Positions 22,125-25,791 of a DNA stretch of 25,791 nucleotides are shown piece after piece. Where the stretch lies: positions 1 through 25,791 of IMG/VR virus record IMGVR_UViG_3300044949_000637. The stretch is one strand, 5' to 3'. The notes under the pieces are model-generated. The model worked only from the letters and a program-made list of their open reading frames with translations, was not told the origin of the DNA and did not search any database. How positions within the stretch are numbered: position 1 is the stretch's first letter; each line of letters opens with the position of its first letter. A program made the translations under genes and the position numbers. This DNA is from a virus.

Positions 22125-22445
22125 CTACCTACCCCAACCTAGATCAAGACCTCTCATCGGCTGGCCTAATCCATCATTAGGCACAACACGTTGCACAGTC
22201 TCGCTTCCGGTTAGATCACGATCAAAGATATTTCGTTGTGGCCTTGTAGTGGTCACAATCGAGTATCCTGTACCCCATGGCCCCCTATCTTGCGGTACAG
22301 GCAGCACTGGTTGCACTGGTAGGCCGTAGGCAGGGGCAGGGGTAGCAAACCCGCTATTAGCAATAGCCCAGTCAAGGGCGTTTGGCTCAGACTGCGCAGA
22401 AGCAGCAAGCGGGATAAATGTTAGTGCTATTAGTATCTTTCTCAT
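22125..22445 (-). CDS. exported periplasmic protein (106 aa)
   Basis: The open frame is longer, but the real start is ATG 22445: AAGGAG lies directly upstream and the protein then opens with a signal peptide, MRKILIALTFIPLAASA, cut after Ala17. The mature part is Pro/Gly-rich and apparently disordered (PAPAYGLPVQPVLPVPQDRGPWG), with TTTRPQRNIFDRDLTGSETVQRV. No enzyme motif. It is the first gene of a four-gene exported/membrane set. The first codons (ATGAGAAAGAT) match those of the lipoprotein gene. Function unknown; periplasmic location is well supported. Confidence 0.7.
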   Translation of the reverse strand: MRKILIALTFIPLAASAQSEPNALDWAIANSGFATPAPAYGLPVQPVLPVPQDRGPWGTGYSIVTTTRPQRNIFDRDLTGSETVQRVVPNDGLGQPMRGLDLGWGR

Positions 22446-22472
22446 ATACTCCTTTGCTTGGCTTAATTGCCT

Positions 22473-22510
22473 TACTGTTGACAGTAGCATGTATGATGCC
22501 CTGTGTACAG
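22473..22510. promoter_or_regulatory. two short palindromes in the divergent control region
   Basis: TACTGT-TG-ACAGTA (22473-22486) is a 6-bp-armed palindrome. CTGTGTACAG (22501-22510) is a second. They lie between the leftward exported-protein genes and the rightward initiator. The second matches CTGTATACAG at 25133-25142 in 9 of 10 bases. Operator function is inferred from repetition and position. Confidence 0.4.
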
Positions 22511-22538
22511 AGATATTTTCGGAATATATAAAAATTTC

Positions 22539-22567
22539 TTGAGGGTTTTGTTCTGGAAGGGTATAAC
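22539..22567 (+). promoter_or_regulatory. sigma70-type promoter for the initiator gene
   Basis: TTGAGG (22539-22544), 17-bp spacer, TATAAC (22562-22567). Both hexamers are near consensus with ideal spacing. Start of RNA near 22574, about 60 nt before the ATG at 22634, with an attenuator-like hairpin in between. Confidence 0.6.
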
Positions 22568-22580
22568 TGATTGAAACGAT

Positions 22581-22620
22581 AAAAAAACGCCCCATACCGG
22601 TCAAAGTAATAGGGCGTTTT
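22581..22620 (-). terminator. bidirectional hairpin: strong leftward terminator, leader attenuator rightward
   Basis: AAAACGCCC (22584-22592) and GGGCGTTTT (22612-22620) are perfect 9-bp arms with a 19-nt loop. Read leftward, the stem is followed by seven T (plus-strand A run 22581-22587), a full intrinsic terminator that would stop transcripts from the 25-kb leftward operon after they cross the initiator genes. Read rightward it ends in only four T and lies in the leader of the initiator mRNA. Confidence 0.75.
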
Positions 22621-22633
22621 AAATGAAAATACT

Positions 22634-23098
22634 ATGGCTAAAATACCTCAAGAAACCTCTTTTTTCAACACAAAGAAGCATTTAGTAAGAACACTAGGCC
22701 CATACGAAGCCATCCTTCTTGCTTACGTTGCAGAATGGGAAGCAAAGAATCTCCCTTGTTTTGCGTCACGAAAACATATTTCAGAAGAAACCGGATTTTC
22801 TGAAAAGACTATTCAAAACCTAATCAAGAAACTAGCCGATGCAGGTTATTTGACCGTCTCACATGATGGTCGAAAAAGGGTTATTTCACTTACCAGCAAA
22901 GGGGGTACGAAATACCCCCAGAGGGGGCATAATATACCCCCTGAGGGGGTAAGAGATACTCAGATGAGGGGGTACGAAATACTCAATACTAAGAATAATA
23001 ATACTAAGAATAATATTACTAATAAAAAGATACTAAGTACTGAGTACGAAATACCCCCTCTGGTAAATGATGAAGATGATTTTTGTCCGTTCGATTAA
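22634..23098 (+). CDS. winged-helix replication initiator (lambda O-like organisation)
   Basis: 154 aa. N-terminus KKHLVRTLGPYEAILLAYVAEWEAKN and HTH at about 46-73 (RKHISEETGFSEKTIQNLIKKLADAGYL) form a winged-helix domain with a wing near VSHDGRKRVISLT. The C-terminal half is encoded by DNA repeats read in different frames (GGTKYPQ, RGHNIPP, RGYEIL, TEYEIPP) plus an Asn-rich stretch, so it looks shaped by DNA function. It ends acidic, NDEDDFCPFD. As in lambda O, an initiator would bind repeats inside its own gene to open the origin. No Shine-Dalgarno is clear before ATG 22634. Initiator role is inferred from HTH plus intragenic iterons. Confidence 0.7.
   Translation: MAKIPQETSFFNTKKHLVRTLGPYEAILLAYVAEWEAKNLPCFASRKHISEETGFSEKTIQNLIKKLADAGYLTVSHDGRKRVISLTSKGGTKYPQRGHNIPPEGVRDTQMRGYEILNTKNNNTKNNITNKKILSTEYEIPPLVNDEDDFCPFD
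22901..23058 (+). other. candidate replication origin: iterons plus AT-rich tandem repeat
   Basis: Four related 19-bp sites begin at 22901 (GGGGGTACGAAATACCCCC), 22923 (GGGGGCATAATATACCCCC), 22945 (GGGGGTAAGAGATACTCAG) and 22968 (GGGGGTACGAAATACTCAA), spaced 22, 22 and 23 bp, about two helical turns. Then comes an almost pure A+T stretch (22985-23039), then a fifth, right-half site at 23040-23058 (CTGAGTACGAAATACCCCC). Site spacing is not a multiple of three, so the repeats are read in different frames and cannot be a protein repeat. The layout matches an initiator-bound origin with an adjacent unwinding element. Confidence 0.7.
22985..23014 (+). repeat. perfect 15-bp tandem repeat, AT-rich (unwinding element candidate)
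   Basis: AATACTAAGAATAAT occurs at 22985-22999 and again at 23000-23014, followed by further A/T-rich sequence to 23039. It encodes two NTKNN units. AT content and location next to the iterons suggest a DNA-unwinding element. Confidence 0.75.
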
Positions 23099-23120
23099 TT
23101 TTTAAGAAGGAGATTATTTT

Positions 23121-23489
23121 ATGCAAAAAGATAAATTCGATACTTGGTACGAGACTGCAACGCCGGACATGCTCGAAGCTGCAAAACAAAAGGCTTACAA
23201 CATCGGCAACGCTTACATTCGCAAAAATCTGGAGAAGGCAGACGAACGTATGTTGAAAGCCATATTACGTTTTACCTGGGACAAATTAACTACAAAAAAG
23301 ATACAGGCAACGATTGAAAGTGATGAGGCTAGGAAAGAATACCTTGCAAAGTTAATGCAAGAACCAACGGGCTGGAACGATCATGGTTCTTTTATGACTA
23401 AGTGGGATGATATAACCAAAACCGTTTTACGAAAACAGAAGCCAGTTTATCAAGAAAGGCGATGGAACTATGATAATGTCCCTGAATAG
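23121..23489 (+). CDS. companion of the initiator, unknown (possible helicase-loader position)
   Basis: 122 aa, soluble, Lys/Glu-rich, helical: DKFDTWYETATPDMLEAAKQKAYNIGNAYIRKNLEKADER, then ILRFTWDKLTTKKIQATIES, then WNDHGSFMTKWDDITKTVLRKQ, ending RRWNYDNVPE. A strong ribosome site AAGAAGGAGA (23104-23113) precedes ATG 23121. In lambda the gene after the initiator (P) loads the helicase, and this one occupies the same place; sequence similarity to P or DnaC is not visible and no Walker motif is present. Function is therefore only suggested by position. Confidence 0.55.
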   Translation: MQKDKFDTWYETATPDMLEAAKQKAYNIGNAYIRKNLEKADERMLKAILRFTWDKLTTKKIQATIESDEARKEYLAKLMQEPTGWNDHGSFMTKWDDITKTVLRKQKPVYQERRWNYDNVPE

Positions 23490-23534
23490 CCCGCTAAGCC
23501 CTCTAGCAGCCCCAAGGTTGAAAGATAATGGTGC

Positions 23535-23585
23535 GGGGTAGGGTTACCCCTAGGCTACGCTAAAGAACGCAGCCTAGAGGCTTTT
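23535..23585 (+). terminator. hairpin pair between convergent genes, terminator candidate
   Basis: GGGGTA (23535-23540)/TACCCC (23545-23550) and CTAGGCT (23550-23556)/AGCCTAG (23571-23577) form two adjacent hairpins; the second is followed by CTTTT (23581-23585). It lies in the 101-bp gap between the rightward gene ending 23489 and the leftward gene ending 23591, where a rightward terminator is expected. Confidence 0.55.
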
Positions 23586-23590
23586 AGAGG

Positions 23591-23809
23591 CTAATACTTA
23601 ACTTGTCCGCAATGCTGACACCGACCAGGTGTCTTAGGGAGTTCGCACCAACGAGTTACCAAGTCACTAATGTCTTTTCCATTGCTATACCATCCTTCTA
23701 GCTTGTCACTATACGTAGCCAAAAAGTGCTTTCCGATTCTTGTATAAACTAGAACTTCTCTATCATTACTAGGCTTGCGAAAATCATTTTCAATCCAAGT
23801 ACAATCCAT
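23591..23809 (-). CDS. short DUF551-like protein with C-terminal Cys pair
   Basis: 72 aa. CTWIENDFRKPSNDREVLVYTRIG followed by GWYSNGKDISDLVTRWCELPKTPG follows the DUF551 layout (W-I-x...P-x...V-L-V; V-T-x-W-x-x-L-P) seen in the 17936-18388 protein. A short C-terminal Cys64-x-x-Cys67 (RCQHCGQ) plus Cys3 and Cys55 might hold zinc. Function of DUF551 is unknown. ATG 23809 shares its base with the previous stop; GAGG lies 6-9 nt upstream. It ends the right-hand leftward operon. Confidence 0.6.
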   Translation of the reverse strand: MDCTWIENDFRKPSNDREVLVYTRIGKHFLATYSDKLEGWYSNGKDISDLVTRWCELPKTPGRCQHCGQVKY

Positions 23810-23994
23810 TATGCCTCTTTTAGTTCATATTTAAGAGTTTCAATTTCTTCCTGAAGCTTTTTCATCTCATCATTTCTAGAATCGTATCCCGCAATAAAAG
23901 CAACTCTTAAACTGATAGAACTTGCGGCGAGTTCCAAATTACGATCCAGCCATTTCTCAAGAATAAACTTGCGTGCTAATTGCTCTTTATCCAT
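23809..23994 (-). CDS. small helical phage protein
   Basis: 61 aa. KEQLARKFILEKWLDRNLELAASS, then SLRVAFIAGYDSRNDEMKKLQEEIETLKYELKEA. The AFIAGYDSRNDEM-x-x-L-x-x-E pattern is common in small phage proteins that end in a coiled coil; no function is known to me. Coupled with the DUF551-like gene at its 3' end. ATG 23994 has no strong Shine-Dalgarno. Confidence 0.55.
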   Translation of the reverse strand: MDKEQLARKFILEKWLDRNLELAASSISLRVAFIAGYDSRNDEMKKLQEEIETLKYELKEA

Positions 23995-23997
23995 AAA

Positions 23998-24258
23998 TTA
24001 CATTTCTCCGTTATGGTCTTTATAATACTCATCGGCACTATCCCAAGCCGTCACAAATCGAGTGAGTAAGGCATCTTTATACAGCTCTTTATTAAATACG
24101 TGCTCAGCGTAGTATTTGATTTCTTTAGCTTTTTGCTCTTCGTACCACTGCGCATCGTATTCCTTACGCCATCCTAAACAAGTGTTGTAATAGGATGAAC
24201 TAGCCTCATCTTCAGCCCAATTATCTTCACATACTTGTTGAAATGATTTCTTGCTCAT
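23998..24258 (-). CDS. hypothetical protein (86 aa)
   Basis: A GTG at 24270 would add four residues (MSKY), but ATG 24258 fits better because it sits in the AATATATGAG cassette used by neighbouring genes, with GTGAG just upstream. The protein is acidic and aromatic (SYYNTCLGWRKEYDAQWYEEQKAKEIKYYAEH; FVTAWDSADEYYKDHNGEM). No domain recognised. It may be an early protein acting on host factors, by location only. Confidence 0.5.
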   Translation of the reverse strand: MSKKSFQQVCEDNWAEDEASSSYYNTCLGWRKEYDAQWYEEQKAKEIKYYAEHVFNKELYKDALLTRFVTAWDSADEYYKDHNGEM

Positions 24259-24273
24259 ATATTTACTCACTAG

Positions 24274-24543
24274 TTATGCTGATAGGTTGAATGTTATCAA
24301 TTGATAGCCACGCCTTTTACTAACCAACGGACTTGGGATTGTAGCGGTACGCATAATTCGATTCCATTCTACCTTGTCACCAAATGACCCATTGCCAATT
24401 TTGCGAGTCAATCCCTCATTGTTGTCGTAACTAATTTTCGTCAGTTTGTCGTAAATTTCTTGTGGACTCTTAGCCAACAGCTCAACTATCCAATTTTCTG
24501 CAATAGTTCGATTTGGTAATAAAAACAATACGTTAATACTCAT
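24274..24543 (-). CDS. hypothetical protein (89 aa)
   Basis: MSINVLFLLPNRTIAENWIVELLAKSPQEIYDKLTKISYDN, then EGLTRKIGNGSFGDKVEWNRIMRTATIP, ending RRGYQLITFNLSA. Mixed alpha/beta, no cysteine, no membrane segment. No family recognised. ATG 24543 is in the recurrent AGGATATATGAG context. It lies among small unknown leftward genes next to the regulatory region, typical for early accessory proteins. Confidence 0.5.
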   Translation of the reverse strand: MSINVLFLLPNRTIAENWIVELLAKSPQEIYDKLTKISYDNNEGLTRKIGNGSFGDKVEWNRIMRTATIPSPLVSKRRGYQLITFNLSA

Positions 24544-24574
24544 ATATCCTACCTAGTTACTAAACAGATTATGC

Positions 24575-24724
24575 CTACTTGTTGCGGTAATAGTTTATAA
24601 TTCGATGCATGCTTGACTGAGTTATACCGAACCACTCAGCGCAACGTGCGACTGTCAAAAAGTCATTTACATAACTTAGGTACATGTTTTCGGTGAGATA
24701 TAATTTGTATTTGTATTTTCTCAT
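24575..24724 (-). CDS. small HTH protein (49 aa)
   Basis: The frame is open further upstream, but ATG 24724 sits in the GGGGAATATATGAG start context. The protein is MRKYKYKLYLTENMYLSYV..., then DFLTVARCAEWFGITQSSMHRIINYYRNK. Residues 22-44 fit a helix-turn-helix (VARCAEWFGITQSSMHRII) of Cro/XRE or MerR-like size, highly basic, so DNA binding is likely. It might be a Cro-like regulator of the divergent region at 25070-25254. The minimal size leaves little more than the HTH itself. Confidence 0.55.
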   Translation of the reverse strand: MRKYKYKLYLTENMYLSYVNDFLTVARCAEWFGITQSSMHRIINYYRNK

Positions 24725-24799
24725 ATATTCCCCTATTGCTCGCACTATTGCGATTATCGGGCACTCCGAAGAGTACCCTGTAATCACACTAGGCTATTG

Positions 24800-25069
24800 T
24801 TAGTTGATGCTACTGGCAAAAAACGCCCACATCTCATGATTGTCATTTTTGCGAGGGAAGTATTCCGTCCAAAGCCTCATTCTATCAGTAGGATTGTTGC
24901 GTAATGGGTCGAGACTCGATAGCGACACCGACCAGATTTTATTGCCAGACCCATCGTACGCCCATTTTGCCTCGTATACTCTTTTATTTGACAAAGTAGT
25001 AAAGGTGATAGCGTTACCGTTATCAGATAATAGCTTTATGCCGTTATATTTTACTTTGTTGATTCTCAT
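24800..25069 (-). CDS. hypothetical protein, first gene of the right leftward operon
   Basis: 89 aa. MRINKVKYNGIKLLSDNGNAITFTTLSNKRVYEAKWAYDG, then WSVSLSSLDPLRNNPTDRMRLWTEYFPRKNDNHEMWAFFASSIN. Mostly strands then a helix; no family recognised. Ribosome site AAGGAG, five bases from the ATG at 25069 in the AATATATGAG cassette. It lies about 34 nt downstream of the predicted leftward start of transcription near 25103. Confidence 0.5.
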   Translation of the reverse strand: MRINKVKYNGIKLLSDNGNAITFTTLSNKRVYEAKWAYDGSGNKIWSVSLSSLDPLRNNPTDRMRLWTEYFPRKNDNHEMWAFFASSIN

Positions 25070-25109
25070 ATATTCTCCTTACTTGGGGTTATTCCCACTC
25101 ACAATTACA

Positions 25110-25142
25110 ATCATACTATATCAGATGAGTATCTGTATACAG
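25110..25142 (-). promoter_or_regulatory. leftward early promoter with overlapping operator candidate
   Basis: On the minus strand TATACA (plus 25134-25139), 18-bp spacer, TATGAT (plus 25110-25115). The perfect palindrome CTGTATACAG (25133-25142) covers the -35 element, so a bound protein would block RNA polymerase. A nearby CAGATGAGTATCTG inverted repeat (25122-25135) lies in the spacer. Confidence 0.45.
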
Positions 25143-25183
25143 GAGATTCGTGTATTTGTAGAAAAAACTTTAAAGATATTTTC

Positions 25184-25244
25184 TTGCAACGTGATATCAA
25201 TAGGTTAGCAATAACGCTTGCAAGGTCTGGGTACAGTAGCGTAC
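25184..25244. promoter_or_regulatory. repeat-rich region upstream of the HTH regulator
   Basis: TTGCAA occurs at 25184-25189 and 25218-25223. GTACAGTAGCGTAC (25231-25244) has GTAC arms and shares GTACAGTA with the palindrome at 21233-21255. It is directly upstream of ATG 25255; a -10 hexamer is not convincing. Autoregulation of the HTH gene is possible. Confidence 0.3.
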
Positions 25245-25254
25245 TCTGAATGAG

Positions 25255-25563
25255 ATGCTGGAAGGATTAAGATATTCAGTGAATGACAAGGCAGAACGTC
25301 TCAAGTCTATTTACTCACAGAAGCTTAGGGCTAGGTTCAAACATACTATCGGCAAGCCCAAGGGCAACATTTACTACGAGCTGAGACGTAGGCTAGGGCT
25401 CACACAAACAGAAGCAGGTGCGCTCGTAGGTATCACACAGAAGGCGTGGCAGTATCGTGAGCGATGGAAGGTTATGTACTATCCGCTTGAGATAGCGATG
25501 CTACACGAGCTGAGCGGTATGAGTAGCGATGACTTTCTGAAGTTACTTAATGATATCGCGTAG
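25255..25563 (+). CDS. HTH (XRE-type) transcriptional regulator
   Basis: 102 aa. The C-terminal half is a Cro/CI-like HTH: ELRRRLGLTQTEAGALVGITQKAWQYRERWKVMYYPLEIAMLHELSGM, where LTQTEAGALVGITQKAWQYRE is the HTH core (about residues 52-72). The basic N-terminal half (KAERLKSIYSQKLRARFKHT) has no known domain. It is transcribed away from the leftward operon across a 185-bp control region, the classic layout of a phage regulator with its target operators. ATG 25255 lacks an obvious Shine-Dalgarno. It could act as repressor or activator; no lysogeny genes are visible. Confidence 0.65.
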   Translation: MLEGLRYSVNDKAERLKSIYSQKLRARFKHTIGKPKGNIYYELRRRLGLTQTEAGALVGITQKAWQYRERWKVMYYPLEIAMLHELSGMSSDDFLKLLNDIA

Positions 25564-25791
25564 TTGCCTATGGTGCTTGGCTAGCTTATTAGTTTTCTAA
25601 TTCTAGTTAGGTAAATATAGGTAGTAAATCCAAGGGTTTAACGTGGGTTCAACAACTACAAATCCCGTTTCGCAAACAAATTCGAAAATGAGCAGGGTAC
25701 CGGTTACATGTATAGCTCATCACCCACAAAAATTTCCGCTATTATTACTCAAACTTTGTTCTGCTATTAGCTTCCCCTCTGGAGGGGTTAG
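25564..25791. other. apparently non-coding stretch to window end
   Basis: 228 bp with no open frame of note. It is A+T-leaning and holds a small CTAATTCTAGTTAG inverted repeat (near 25600-25615) and a final CCCCTC-TG-GAGGGG hairpin (25774-25787) that lacks a T-tract in the window. It may be a control region for genes beyond the edge. I see no tRNA or attachment-site core. Confidence 0.4.

Noticed and set aside
21952-22329. Rightward open frame of 125 codons
   Set aside because: It lies opposite the lipoprotein and exported-protein genes, has no ribosome site, and the leftward genes have clear signal peptides and start contexts.
22473-22486. LexA/SOS box
   Set aside because: TACTGT-TG-ACAGTA has the arms of a LexA site but only 2 central bases between TACTGT and ACAGTA; the Escherichia coli type needs CTGT-N8-ACAG. 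Kept only as an unspecified palindrome.
22901-23058. CRISPR-like array
   Set aside because: Repeats are near-palindromic with 3-4-bp gaps, lie inside a gene, and have no spacers or cas genes; iterons fit better.
24840-25208. Rightward open frame of 122 codons
   Set aside because: It runs antisense through the 24800-25069 gene and across the predicted divergent promoter region, without ribosome site or recognisable domain.
25630-25690. tRNA-like GGTTCAA segment
   Set aside because: No matching acceptor, D or anticodon stems can be formed around it.

Overview
The window is part of a tailed bacteriophage genome, most like a short-tailed (podovirus-type) phage of an unidentified bacterium. The evidence is the gene order (scaffold, HK97-fold major capsid protein, capsid accessory proteins, head-tail adaptor, P22 gp10/T7 gp12-like tail hub, a run of large low-complexity ejection-type proteins, S74-type fibre, lysis genes), the lack of tape measure, tail tube or sheath genes, and the tight packing. 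Signal peptides, a lipobox protein and muralytic enzymes suggest a Gram-negative host (inference). No integrase, terminase, portal, polymerase, tRNA, CRISPR array or insertion sequence is visible; terminase and portal probably lie left of the window.

Layout. (1) 12-16545, rightward: late genes. 12-5191 hold the structural gene ahead of the scaffold, the scaffold, the capsid protein and small capsid proteins, with strong terminators at 3794-3818 and 4142-4165. 5188-13843 hold the adaptor, tail hub and the internal/ejection proteins, the last carrying a lytic transglycosylase domain. 13853-16545 hold the fibre, a DUF5675 protein, a TM/coiled-coil protein, a Cys-rich secreted protein and a holin-like protein. 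(2) 16542-22445, leftward: PD-(D/E)XK nuclease, DUF551 protein, ssDNA-binding-like protein with a DDIPF tail, RHH protein, RecT/Bet recombinase, zinc ribbon, then four consecutive exported or membrane proteins (lytic transglycosylase, small TM protein, lipoprotein, periplasmic protein). (3) 22446-23590, rightward: a promoter with an attenuator-like hairpin, a small winged-helix initiator carrying a candidate replication origin inside its coding sequence, and a companion gene. (4) 23591-25069, leftward: six small, mostly unknown genes. (5) 25070-25254: a divergent control region facing a rightward HTH regulator (25255-25563). The end (25564-25791) appears non-coding.

How it fits together (inference). 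The HTH protein at 25255 may control the leftward operons through short palindromes found in three control regions. The initiator would bind iterons inside its own gene, next to an AT-rich tandem repeat, as lambda O does. RecT and the SSB-like protein would support recombination or annealing. Late rightward genes then build the virion and lyse the cell. The most notable observations are the intragenic origin, a second envelope/lysis-like cassette on the leftward strand, an 18-cysteine secreted phage protein, and a recurrent ATATATGA translation-start context in the leftward genes.
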